This document shows positions 8,811 to 15,773 of a stretch of 18,362 nt of DNA, one piece after another. Every line of letters begins with the position of its first letter. The stretch's first letter is position 1. The notes under the pieces were generated by a model. That model made no database searches and was not told where the DNA came from. It saw only the letters and a program-made list of their open reading frames with translations. Both the position numbers and the translations under genes were made by a program. The stretch spans positions 1 to 18,362 of the forward strand of contig JAXDBV010000349.1 in the NCBI GenBank assembly GCA_034678415.1. Reading direction: 5' to 3'. Source of the DNA: JAXDBV01 sp034678415 (GTDB lineage Bacteria; Bacteroidota; Bacteroidia; Bacteroidales; VadinHA17).

Positions 8811-9326
8811 ATGAAATCAACGTTTAAAAACATCCTGTGCCTTCTTATCCTTTCCTCCCCTTTCTTCCCGTCATTCACACAATCATTGCTGGTGATGGGC
8901 GGTTCCGGGTATATTGACCTGCTCAATGCTGGAATCAAGTTTGAGTACAGGCAGATGCAGGCAGGATTGACCGTGGGTACCGCATGGATCGACAGAAAGG
9001 TTTCCTATACTTCCTCCATTGACCTTTTCTATCATTTCGCCGGAAAAACGAAAGGTATTGAGATCAGACCATGGTACTTCCGGAATGGATTGCATTTGTT
9101 TTCCAATGAGGATGGCGCCTCAATAAACAAGATATGGTTTCTCAAAACCAGGGTGGGTAAAGACATTAACCTCACCGATGCTTTTGGTCTTTTCATCGAG
9201 GCAGGGACAATGTTCCGTGTATCGCAATCATATACCGACAAGGATCCTGCTGACGAAACGGAAGCTAAGGTCACCTTCCCTGCCTGTCAGCCCGGCTTCG
9301 GAGGAGGAATATTTTACCGCTTCTGA
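8811..9326 (+). CDS. Small outer-membrane beta-barrel-like protein, function unknown
   Basis: The protein has 171 residues. Residues 1-23 form a signal peptide (Lys-containing n-region, Leu/Ile-rich core ILCLLILSSPFFPSF), with cleavage likely before QSLLV near residue 24. The mature part is a series of short amphipathic strands (AGIKFEYRQMQAGLTVGTAW, IEIRPWYFRNGLHLF, FGLFIEAGTMFRVSQSY). It ends in GGGIFYRF, a terminal Phe of the kind recognised by the outer-membrane insertion machinery. An eight-stranded barrel is plausible for this size. It begins 46 bp after the glycosyltransferase and may share its transcript. I do not recognise a named family. Secretion and outer-membrane location are reasonably supported; function is unknown. 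Confidence 0.65.
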   Translation: MKSTFKNILCLLILSSPFFPSFTQSLLVMGGSGYIDLLNAGIKFEYRQMQAGLTVGTAWIDRKVSYTSSIDLFYHFAGKTKGIEIRPWYFRNGLHLFSNEDGASINKIWFLKTRVGKDINLTDAFGLFIEAGTMFRVSQSYTDKDPADETEAKVTFPACQPGFGGGIFYRF

Positions 9327-9450
9327 ATTACAGATACTCTCAAATATTACATTATTCACCAGAAACGGATGAAAGCCTGGCCGGCGGTGATCTTTTTAAT
9401 CTTCCACGTCTAAATACATCCGTAAACAGTGTATCCTTAAATGCAAGTGT
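9327..9450. other. Gap between convergent genes
   Basis: This 124-bp gap separates the + strand barrel protein from the - strand Usp gene. It contains a 7-bp inverted repeat, ACGGATG (9365-9371) and CATCCGT (9417-9423), with a 45-base spacer, and a TTTTT run near 9392-9396. No convincing terminator hairpin precedes that T-run. Confidence 0.3.
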
Positions 9451-10362
9451 CTATCCCAATTTGAATATGCCAAAGGGGTCTATGATTTTTTTGAGGAATT
9501 TCTTTACATCGATTTCACTGGCACGACTTGTAAGGGTCATTACAGCCATCTCCGATTCATTGATGATCTGGTAGGCAAACGCCCCTATATAATTATCATG
9601 TTGAATCCCTTCCTGATGGGTCATGATCAGGATCAGGTCGGCCTTTTTCTCCCGTGCATATGTCAATACCTTCTTATAGGGAGATTCACCGGATCGATCG
9701 TACAAACGTGAAGTGCATTTGATCCCGTTTTCTTCGACCGTCTCTCTTAACTTTTTCATTTTCTGATAGATACGACTTTCCTTAGCTTCAATACCCCCGA
9801 TCACCACCGATACAAGGTGTATTGTTGCATTATGCTGCATCCCAAGGGCAATAGCTGCAAATACCTGTTTCGATGCTTCCTTGCTCAGATCAACGGGAAC
9901 CACGATATGATCGAAGAGGTGATCCGTCTCCTGCTTAACAGTGATCACCGGGCACCGGGATTCACGCACCACCCGGTTTATGGTACTCCCCATGATCTTG
10001 GTACCCCTCTCCCCAAAATGGTTGTCACCGACAACAATAAGATAGGCGTGCATCAGCCGGGCTTGCTGGAGGATCACTTCATAAGGCTTGCCCCGTTCAA
10101 CACTGGAGTAAAAGGTCAGTCCGAATTCCTTTTGATACTTCTCAGCCAATCCGGTCATCCTGTTCTTGGCCTCCTGAGTAATCTTGACCAGCTCGTCCCC
10201 CGAACGGAACAGCTCTGAGACAATGTCCATCCTGGTGATCACAAACAGGAGGTGAATCTCCGCCTTCACAGCCTTCCCCAGTTCACAGGCAAAAAGCAAT
10301 GCATGCATGGACGGTTCCTGAAAATCAACAGGTACAAGTACGGCTTTCCTTTTTGTTTTCAT
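9451..10362 (-). CDS. Tandem universal stress protein (two UspA domains)
   Basis: The 303-residue cytoplasmic protein has two Usp domains. The first (about residues 1-145) opens with KAVLVPVDFQEPSMHALLFA, the second (about 150-290) with HIVVPVDLSKEASKQVFAAI. Each has the alternating strand/helix pattern and a terminal strand (CPVITVK; MAVMTL). Usp proteins are induced by starvation, redox change or envelope stress, and many bind ATP through a G-2x-G-9x-G-(S/T) loop. The first domain has a near match (VVGDNHFGERGTKIMGST), one residue short and lacking the second Gly. The second domain (MTHQEGIQHDNYIGAFA) has lost it, so only domain 1 might bind nucleotide. A short tail rich in Lys and Phe follows (DVKKFLKKIIDPFGIF). 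It is monocistronic as far as can be seen. A TAnnTTTG promoter was not found in the AT-rich bases just upstream. Confidence 0.92.
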   Translation of the reverse strand: MKTKRKAVLVPVDFQEPSMHALLFACELGKAVKAEIHLLFVITRMDIVSELFRSGDELVKITQEAKNRMTGLAEKYQKEFGLTFYSSVERGKPYEVILQQARLMHAYLIVVGDNHFGERGTKIMGSTINRVVRESRCPVITVKQETDHLFDHIVVPVDLSKEASKQVFAAIALGMQHNATIHLVSVVIGGIEAKESRIYQKMKKLRETVEENGIKCTSRLYDRSGESPYKKVLTYAREKKADLILIMTHQEGIQHDNYIGAFAYQIINESEMAVMTLTSRASEIDVKKFLKKIIDPFGIFKLG

Positions 10363-10838
10363 AAATTTTTATATATCACCAACCACCGGATTGGCATCGC
10401 AAATTACATCAAATTTGAGCATCATCCGTTGAAATAAAGGAAAAAAACAGCAGATTCTGCACTAAATGTTGTTCAGGCATTCCATTGGCCCAATAGTTGA
10501 CGGGAAAGAGAAGGAGTCGGGACAACTTCAATATTTTCAGCCTATTATGAAGCCGGTTAGGCTCAAAACCGTTCATACAATTACGGCTAAAGGGCATGGA
10601 AAAGAGTAAAACCTGCTTTCATCTGGCTTGGCCGTTTCATAAGAGTGAAGTCAGACCTGTGCCGCCTGACAATGAAGGAACAAAAGTCAACCAATTGCAA
10701 CGGGTATGTTCATCCTTCGGACAACTGAAGGTACAAACCGTATGAACGAACAAGCGGGCTATCCGATAAAAAGGTAAAAGCTGTGAATGTCAGGAATGGG
10801 CGGGCATCAGTGCCCGGGATGTTGAACGTGAAAGCGGA
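10363..10838. other. Gene-free stretch of about 475 bp
   Basis: No open frame here looks protein-like. The longest (minus strand, 10409-10597) has no recognisable motif. The bases nearest the Usp start (10363-10440) are AT-rich and should hold its minus-strand promoter. Small hairpins are present: CCTTC/GAAGG at 10714-10731 and CGGGC/GCCCG at 10801-10816. The bases GGACAACT occur twice (near 10520 and 10719). I see no tRNA, no rRNA and no recognised small RNA. A decayed gene, an untranslated RNA or plain spacer all remain possible. Confidence 0.4.
10801..10816 (-). terminator. Weak hairpin after the GroES-like gene
   Basis: CGGGC-ATCAGT-GCCCG forms a perfect 5-bp GC-only stem with a 6-base loop, 23 bp past the stop codon of the minus-strand GroES-like gene. 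No T-run follows on the minus strand (the next bases are CCCATTCC), so it is not a classical intrinsic terminator. It may be a 3'-end stabilising hairpin or chance. Confidence 0.25.
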
Positions 10839-11222
10839 CTACTCGAACAAACCCTCATCGCGGATCAACAGGAGGATGGCTGAGTGGGAAACAATCACAT
10901 ATTTTTCCTTGTTAAACTCAATCTCCCATGCATTTTTCTGCAGGTAAATAGCCAGATCTCCCTCATGTGGCTGTAAAGGAACATATTTCACGTCGTCGCG
11001 CTTTTCTTTCCATGGCTCATCTTCACCCGTGATGGCCGGTATGGGATAACCCGGCCCCACTTTCAGCACATAGCCGCTGTGTATCTTTTCGTTCTCCTGC
11101 ACACCCGGGGGCAGGTACAGACCCGATTTTGTCTGAAGCTGTGCCGTACGCGGCTTAATAAGGACCCTGTCACCCACCACGATGAACTTTTTTATATCTG
11201 AATTTTCAGGGATTAATGACAT
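10839..11222 (-). CDS. Divergent GroES-like co-chaperonin family protein
   Basis: The 127-residue protein begins with a GroES-fold strand (KFIVVGDRVLIKPR) followed by TKSGLYLPPGVQENEKIHSGYVLKVGPG, the position of the GroES mobile loop and roof. A family-specific insert with EPWKEKRDDVKYVPLQ comes next, then the C-terminal strands (EIEFNKEKYVIVSHSAILLLIRDEG). It is about 30 residues longer than canonical GroES. It belongs to a second GroES-like group that I know as common in Bacteroidota alongside the true groES-groEL operon. No groEL lies next to it here, so its partner is unknown and a classical co-chaperonin role should not be assumed. It is divergent from the tRNA methyltransferase gene across a gap of about 110 bp that must contain both promoters. 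Confidence 0.88.
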   Translation of the reverse strand: MSLIPENSDIKKFIVVGDRVLIKPRTAQLQTKSGLYLPPGVQENEKIHSGYVLKVGPGYPIPAITGEDEPWKEKRDDVKYVPLQPHEGDLAIYLQKNAWEIEFNKEKYVIVSHSAILLLIRDEGLFE

Positions 11223-11255
11223 ATCGAACCGACTGAACAGATTTTGTTAATGGTA

Positions 11256-11263
11256 TAAAGGTA
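11256..11263 (-). promoter_or_regulatory. Candidate -7 element for the GroES-like gene
   Basis: Read on the minus strand, TACCTTTA matches the Bacteroidota -7 consensus TAnnTTTG at 7 of 8 positions, about 34 bp before the start codon. No good TTTG element lies at the expected upstream spacing, so this is a weak call. Confidence 0.25.
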
Positions 11264-11331
11264 AACAAATTGTCAGACTGAAGGTCTATCCACGGCCGGA
11301 AAATCACTGCTGATTCATTATATTTACCGTG

Positions 11332-12081
11332 ATGGATATTTATTTTATTCTTGTCAGGCCGGCGGTGCCGGGAAATATAGGTGCCAGTGCACGGGCACTT
11401 AATACCATGGGCTTCAGAAACCTGTGGCTGGTACGTCCTTCCGATCACCTTTCCATGGAGGCCAGGACCTTCGCCCATGGATCGGTTCATCTGCTGGAAG
11501 ATGCCCGGATTTTCAACAGTCTCAAAGAAGCACTTGCAGGAATTGACTTTGTCATCGGCACCTCTGCCAGGAAAAAAACCGCACATTTTGATTACCATCC
11601 TGCAGCGGATATCATTGAAATCATCAGGAACAAGCGGAACAGTGTCAGAACCATTGCTGTCGTCTTTGGACCGGAGGATAAGGGACTTTCTGGAGAAGAG
11701 ATGAAACAATGTGACATCATTGCCTATATCCCCATGGCAGCAAGCTATCCATCGCTCAACCTGTCGCATGTCGTCATGCTGTTCTCCTATCTGCTGAACC
11801 CCCTGGCAGGATCCTCCCCGAAGAAGAAAGCCCCTTCCCTTACTAATCCTGCCTCATATAATGCACTTCGTGAAAAGGTAACCCGTCTGCTCATTTCCAC
11901 AGGCCTGGGACCCGATACCATCATCTTTACCCGTATTATGGAACGCCTCGCCCTCCTTGACAATGATGATCTTAACCTGGTGCATTCCTTCTGCAATGCA
12001 TGCCTGAATACTGGGGGAAACAGCGGGAAGAACATTAATAAGGACACCGGCAAATCCCCTCTGTCTCTTTCAGATTGTTGA
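11332..12081 (+). CDS. trmJ: tRNA (cytidine/uridine-2'-O)-methyltransferase, TrmJ/TrmH SPOUT family
   Basis: Transfers a methyl group from S-adenosylmethionine to a ribose 2'-OH in tRNA; E. coli TrmJ modifies position 32. I chose the ATG at 11332 over the GTG immediately before it because the encoded MDIYFILVRP fits the family start. The 249-residue protein shows SPOUT motif 1 (RPAVPGNIGASARAL, with N15 and R21), GTSAR near residue 80, motif 2 FGPEDKGLS (residues 112-120) and motif 3 IPMAASYPSLNLSHVV (from 133, with N143). The last two build the trefoil-knot cofactor site. A C-terminal helical extension of about 90 residues, typical of TrmJ, ends in a polar Gly/Asn/Lys tail. It stands alone on its strand and converges with the next minus-strand gene, 12 bp away. 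Family certain; the exact target nucleotide is inferred. Confidence 0.9.
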   Translation: MDIYFILVRPAVPGNIGASARALNTMGFRNLWLVRPSDHLSMEARTFAHGSVHLLEDARIFNSLKEALAGIDFVIGTSARKKTAHFDYHPAADIIEIIRNKRNSVRTIAVVFGPEDKGLSGEEMKQCDIIAYIPMAASYPSLNLSHVVMLFSYLLNPLAGSSPKKKAPSLTNPASYNALREKVTRLLISTGLGPDTIIFTRIMERLALLDNDDLNLVHSFCNACLNTGGNSGKNINKDTGKSPLSLSDC

Positions 12082-12093
12082 AAGGATTATTTC

Positions 12094-12690
12094 CTAAATA
12101 TCGACCCCTTCCTGCTTACTTTTCTTTCGGGAAGGAGATTTCTTTTCGGTGGGAGGAGCTTGAGGGCTCGGTTCCATCCTCTGGTAATACTTAAACATCT
12201 CCTCCATCCTGCGTTGCATCTCTTCCATTCTCTTCATGAACTGTTCCTGGTTAAAGCCCGGGAAATCAGACCACTCTTTGAAAGGAAAGGGAGCCATGTA
12301 TAATGAATCATTTAAAAACCCTGGGTCAAAAAAGTCGAATCCCCGGAAATCGGGAAAGAATCCGAAACTCATTGAATCAGGGAAGGAATAGAAACCAAAC
12401 GGACGCAAGGTAAGTGAGTCGGGAAAATAAAAATGAAACCCTTCAAACCGGTTGTTCAGTCTTTCCAACAGCGAGTCCAACCCCATACGCCCTGACCACG
12501 ACCACTGGTAAGTGGAATCATAGCGGATAATATTGCCATGCTCATCGGTCTCCTTTTCAACCCTGATATTGATCGCAGGATTGTTCGTGTCCTTTTCTTC
12601 CTGGGCATGAACGAAGGCAGGAGAAATCACAAGGCAGAGAAGGGCCACCCAACAACCCTTCCGGCCGCAGAGTCTGTTAAACGTGTTCAT
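12094..12690 (-). CDS. Secreted Phe/Pro/Asp-rich protein with a Met/Glu-rich helix, unknown function
   Basis: I place the start at the ATG at 12688-12690, giving 198 residues. The frame stays open to 12807, but the promoter candidate at 12735-12766 lies inside that extension and a signal peptide follows this ATG. Residues 1-29 are Lys/Arg-bearing then hydrophobic (CWVALLCLVISPAFVHA), with cleavage likely before QEEKD. The mature protein has a short strand region (INIRVEKETDEHGNIIRYDS). Next is an aromatic low-complexity stretch with recurring FPDSL, FPDSM, FPDF and LNDSL units. A charged helix that may be a coiled coil follows (FMKRMEEMQRRMEEMFKYYQ), then a Pro/Lys/Ser-rich basic tail. No cysteine remains in the mature part. 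I do not recognise the family. It is divergent from the membrane protein gene. Confidence 0.7.
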   Translation of the reverse strand: MNTFNRLCGRKGCWVALLCLVISPAFVHAQEEKDTNNPAINIRVEKETDEHGNIIRYDSTYQWSWSGRMGLDSLLERLNNRFEGFHFYFPDSLTLRPFGFYSFPDSMSFGFFPDFRGFDFFDPGFLNDSLYMAPFPFKEWSDFPGFNQEQFMKRMEEMQRRMEEMFKYYQRMEPSPQAPPTEKKSPSRKKSKQEGVDI

Positions 12691-12734
12691 AATACTGAAT
12701 TTTAGCCTTGTTGATGTGTTCCAAAAACGCCTTT

Positions 12735-12766
12735 CAAAATTACACATATGGCCATGGTTAAACCAA
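12735..12766 (-). promoter_or_regulatory. Promoter candidate for the Phe-rich secreted protein
   Basis: On the minus strand, TAATTTTG (forward 12735-12742) matches the Bacteroidota -7 consensus TAnnTTTG exactly. A TTG (forward 12764-12766) lies 21 bases further upstream, near the usual -33 spacing. Transcription would begin around 12728, about 38 bases before the chosen ATG. Confidence 0.45.
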
Positions 12767-12877
12767 GAGAAAATCACCGATTTAACAACTTTTAACGTCC
12801 GTGGCAAGGGTATCGCGGCCAGCAGAACCTTCGCCGGAGGAATCCGGTTTCACCGTTTTTTGAACGAATATTCTTAT

Positions 12878-12885
12878 TAAATTTG
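12878..12885 (+). promoter_or_regulatory. -7 element for the small membrane protein gene
   Basis: TAAATTTG is an exact match to TAnnTTTG. A TTTG at 12859-12862 is present but only 15 bases away, shorter than the usual 19-21. Transcription would start near 12892, so translation must begin downstream of that, in a stretch without any in-frame ATG. Confidence 0.4.
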
Positions 12886-12919
12886 AATTGTTCAACAAAG
12901 CTATCTGGAAGCAGGAGGT

Positions 12920-13411
12920 ATTACATCGAGGCAGTACTTCAGGGGACTAAACATCCTGTTCTGGTCCCTGTTCGCGGGAAGCATTATCCTGTTGTCCACC
13001 ATTGTTATTGTTCACCAGGAAGATGCATTGATAGATCCCCGCGGAAATAATATCGTGCTGATAGTATTCCCCCTTGCTGCCTTCAGTGCTGTGCTTGGCA
13101 GCATACTATATTTCCGGATAAAGATGAACAGCCTTGCAGGGAAAAAGAAGCTCTCTGTAAAACTGATTGAATACCGCACCGCCCTGATTGTCCGCTGGAG
13201 CATCATCGAAGCCACCTGCTACCTTCTGATCGTTGCCTACCTCCTCAGCCGGTTAACCCTGATGCTGGCCATCATCGCTTTTCTTCAGATATATTTCCTG
13301 CTTCAGAAAGCCGGGCCCCTGCATGCCATTGCCAATATGCAGCTGGGCCCCGAAGACCAGAAAAAAATCAGTAATCCCGATCAGATAGTGATAAACCATT
13401 ACGATATCTGA
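12920..13411 (+). CDS. Small membrane protein, unknown function, non-ATG start
   Basis: The frame is open from just after a TGA at 12884-12886 to 13411 and contains no upstream ATG. A TTG at 12992 would cut through the first membrane helix, so I place the start upstream, provisionally at the ATT at 12920. This gives about 163 residues starting near ITSRQYFRGLNILFW. Four hydrophobic segments are visible: NILFWSLFAGSIILLSTIVI, then NIVLIVFPLAAFSAVLGSIL, then WSIIEATCYLLIVAYLL, then LMLAIIAFLQIYFLL. A short polar C-terminal tail (LGPEDQKKISNPDQIVI) follows. The SRQYFRGL lead into helix 1 is what I would expect at the N-terminus of small Bacteroidota integral membrane proteins of this kind. GGAGGT at 12914-12919 abuts the ATT, too close for a normal Shine-Dalgarno. 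A sequencing error or start-codon mutation is an alternative. No function assigned. Confidence 0.6.
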   Translation: MTSRQYFRGLNILFWSLFAGSIILLSTIVIVHQEDALIDPRGNNIVLIVFPLAAFSAVLGSILYFRIKMNSLAGKKKLSVKLIEYRTALIVRWSIIEATCYLLIVAYLLSRLTLMLAIIAFLQIYFLLQKAGPLHAIANMQLGPEDQKKISNPDQIVINHYDI

Positions 13412-13426
13412 GAAAACAGGATTGAA

Positions 13427-13531
13427 ATAATAGTTAAATTATATTAAATTATAATTTAATTATATTAATTGTATTATTAATATATTAAATATATATATAA
13501 ACATTACTAATAACTAATTTAATTTTATTAA
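13427..13531. repeat. Extremely AT-rich block with an 18-bp perfect palindrome
   Basis: Only about six G or C bases occur in about 105 bases, in contrast to the balanced composition around it. It contains the perfect palindrome ATTAAATTATAATTTAAT at 13443-13460, set in repeated TTAAATTATA-like units, and later a run of TATATATATA. It lies between convergent genes, so it is not an obvious promoter. No DnaA-box sequence is seen. Confidence 0.6.
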
Positions 13532-13627
13532 ACAGTGGCAGAACCTGTATCTTTCCTTTTATTCAACCGGATGGTTTCTCCTGCATCTATTCTGCAGGGC
13601 GACATCAACAGAAGGCAGAGGGAAGGG

Positions 13628-13656
13628 TAAAAAGGGGACTACTTTATCAGTCCCCT
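13628..13656 (-). terminator. Intrinsic terminator overlapping the end of the M3 peptidase gene
   Basis: On the minus strand, AGGGGACT-GATAAAGT-AGTCCCCT forms a perfect 8-bp stem with an 8-base loop, followed directly by TTTTT (forward 13629-13633). The 5' arm and loop encode the last residues of the peptidase and its TAG stop codon, so coding and termination signals are superimposed. Confidence 0.85.
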
Positions 13657-15744
13657 GTTCCACAGGAGGGCATTTATATCCGGTTCCTTTCCTCTGAAGG
13701 CCATCCACATGTTATACGCATCGCGTGAGCCACCGCGTGACAGGATTTCCCTCTCGAATGCTTCTGCCACTTCCTTATTAAATATATCACCCGTTTCCTT
13801 GAAAGCCTGGAAAGCATCGGCATCCAGCACTTCACACCAGATATAACTGTAATATCCGGCCGAATAGCCGCCGCTGAAGACATGGGAAAAATAGGTAGAA
13901 CGGTATCTTGGAATAATTTCAGGAATCAGGCTATATTTTTCCATGGCACTTTTTTCAAATGCTTTCACGTCAATGGCAACTGTATCTTTCACGGTATGGT
14001 ATTCCATATCCAGCAGGGAAGCGGCCAGGTATTCGGTGGTGATAAAGCCGGTATTGAATTTGCTGGCTTTATCCAATTTTTCAACTATCTCCTGCGGTAT
14101 CACTTCGCCGGTAAGGTAATGTTTTGCGTAGGCTTTGAGCATTTCCGGTTCGAGTACCCAGTGTTCCATGATCTGTGAGGGCAGCTCAACAAAATCCCTG
14201 GGCACACCTGTACCGGCCACACTGGGATAGGTTGAGTTGGACAGGAGCTGGTGGAGGGCATGACCAAACTCGTGGAAGAGTGTCAGGGCTTCATCGGGGG
14301 TCAGCAAGGAGGGATTCCCTTTTGTGGGAGGTGTAAAATTAGTAACCATACTAACGATAGGATATACCATATTCCCATTCATATCACGATGCTGCCCCCT
14401 GAAAGCTGTGCACCACGCCCCACCTCTTTTTGAAGCACGGGGGAAGTTATCTATCATCAGCACTCCCACGTGATTACCATTCCTGTTCACTTCATAGGTC
14501 ATCACTTCGGGATGGTACTTCGGGATATCGTTCCTTTCGGTAAATTCCAGCCCGTAAAGTTTATTCGCTAAATAAAATATTCCCTGCCTGACGTTATTTA
14601 TTTCGAAATACGGACGGATGGATTCATCATCCAGAGCATACTTTTCCTTTTTTATTTTATCCGTATAATACCACCAGTCCCATGGCTGCAGGCGGAACGT
14701 TTTTCCCTCCCTGTTTATCAGTTTTTGCTGTTCAGCTGCCTCCATCCTTGCTACAGGGATGGCAGCGTCCCATATCTGTTGTAAAAATCCGAACACCCTG
14801 TCAGGTGTTTTCAGCATGTTTTTCTCAAGAACATACGCTGCATGGCTTTCATATCCCAGCAGTTTTGCTTTCTCATACCTTAACCTGACGATACGTGAAA
14901 CAATGGCATTGTTATCCTGCTCATTACCGTTGTTTCCTCTCATGTTATAGGCGGTGAATATCTGCTGCCTCAATTCCCTGTTCTCAGCATTGGTGAGAAA
15001 AGGGAAGATACTTGGAGCATGAAGGGTGAACACCCACTTTCCTTCCATTCCTGCTTTCCTGGCCGCTTCAGCTGCCTGTTCCCTCAGGCCGGCAGGCAGC
15101 CCGGCCAGGTCATTTTCGTTCTCCACCACCAGTCTGTAGGCATTGGTCTCCTTCAGCAGATTGTCTCCGAACCTGACCGAGAGGACAGATAGCTCCTCGT
15201 TGATCTGCCGTAATTTATCCTTGTCTTCCGGCGAGAGGGCAGCACCACCCCGGACAAAACCCAGATAGGTATCCTCAAGCACTTTCATCTCTTCCTCACC
15301 GAGGGTTAGCTGGTCTCTCTTCTCATACAATTTCCTGATCCTTTCGAACAATTTCTCATTCATATTGATATCATCCCTGTGCTTGGCATTGAGGGGTGCC
15401 AGTTCCCTGTTGATAGCCTGCAAGGTGTCGCTGGTGTTGGCCGAGATGAGAGGACCAAAGGTGCGTCCCACCTTCAAGAGTAACTCACCACTGTATTCCA
15501 GTGCCTTGATGGTGTTTTCGAAAGTAGGTTCATCGGTATTGTTTACGATCCGGTCGATCGCCATCTTTTGTTCTTCCATTCCTTTCAGGAATGCCGGCAT
15601 AAAGTGCCCTGGTTGTATCCTGTCGAATGGAGGAACACCGAAGGGGGTGTCAAATGCACGGAAAAACGGGTTATCGCTCACTTCCTGCCTGCAGGCAGTG
15701 AGGGTAACAACAAAAACAATGACTATGAACACGATCCTTTTCAT
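13639..15744 (-). CDS. dcp: M3-family peptidyl-dipeptidase (Dcp-like) lipoprotein
   Basis: A 701-residue zinc metallopeptidase that removes dipeptides from the C-termini of short peptides. Residues 1-18 form a lipoprotein signal ending in LTAC (lipidated Cys18), so it acts outside the cytoplasm, probably in the periplasm. The catalytic HExxH is HEFGH at residues 491-495 (H491 and H495 bind zinc, E492 is the base). The third ligand is E520 in PRDFVELPSQIMEHW, the Dcp-type sequence. The C-terminal SRDAYNMWMAFRGKEPDINALL is also typical of Dcp. The long helical N-terminal half and the total length are normal. The gene starts 29 bp after the PHP gene stop on the same strand, so the two are probably cotranscribed. 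It ends in its own terminator. Dcp rather than oligopeptidase A is favoured by the motifs but not proven. Confidence 0.93.
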   Translation of the reverse strand: MKRIVFIVIVFVVTLTACRQEVSDNPFFRAFDTPFGVPPFDRIQPGHFMPAFLKGMEEQKMAIDRIVNNTDEPTFENTIKALEYSGELLLKVGRTFGPLISANTSDTLQAINRELAPLNAKHRDDINMNEKLFERIRKLYEKRDQLTLGEEEMKVLEDTYLGFVRGGAALSPEDKDKLRQINEELSVLSVRFGDNLLKETNAYRLVVENENDLAGLPAGLREQAAEAARKAGMEGKWVFTLHAPSIFPFLTNAENRELRQQIFTAYNMRGNNGNEQDNNAIVSRIVRLRYEKAKLLGYESHAAYVLEKNMLKTPDRVFGFLQQIWDAAIPVARMEAAEQQKLINREGKTFRLQPWDWWYYTDKIKKEKYALDDESIRPYFEINNVRQGIFYLANKLYGLEFTERNDIPKYHPEVMTYEVNRNGNHVGVLMIDNFPRASKRGGAWCTAFRGQHRDMNGNMVYPIVSMVTNFTPPTKGNPSLLTPDEALTLFHEFGHALHQLLSNSTYPSVAGTGVPRDFVELPSQIMEHWVLEPEMLKAYAKHYLTGEVIPQEIVEKLDKASKFNTGFITTEYLAASLLDMEYHTVKDTVAIDVKAFEKSAMEKYSLIPEIIPRYRSTYFSHVFSGGYSAGYYSYIWCEVLDADAFQAFKETGDIFNKEVAEAFEREILSRGGSRDAYNMWMAFRGKEPDINALLWNRGLIK

Positions 15745-15773
15745 TGGTTTTTATTTTAAACTAAACAATCTTT

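Noticed and set aside
10409..10597. Minus-strand 62-codon frame in the gene-free stretch
   Set aside because: Its product is basic and lacks motifs, it has no promoter or start support, and length this short is expected by chance.
11206..11769. Minus-strand 187-codon frame over the TrmJ gene
   Set aside because: It is antisense to clear SPOUT methyltransferase motifs and overlaps the GroES-like start.
12691..12807. N-terminal extension of the Phe-rich secreted protein
   Set aside because: A -33/-7 promoter candidate lies inside it and a proper signal peptide begins at the ATG at 12690.
13427..13531. AT-rich block as a replication origin
   Set aside because: No DnaA-box-like sequences, no dnaA/dnaN or other origin-linked genes, and it sits between unrelated convergent genes.
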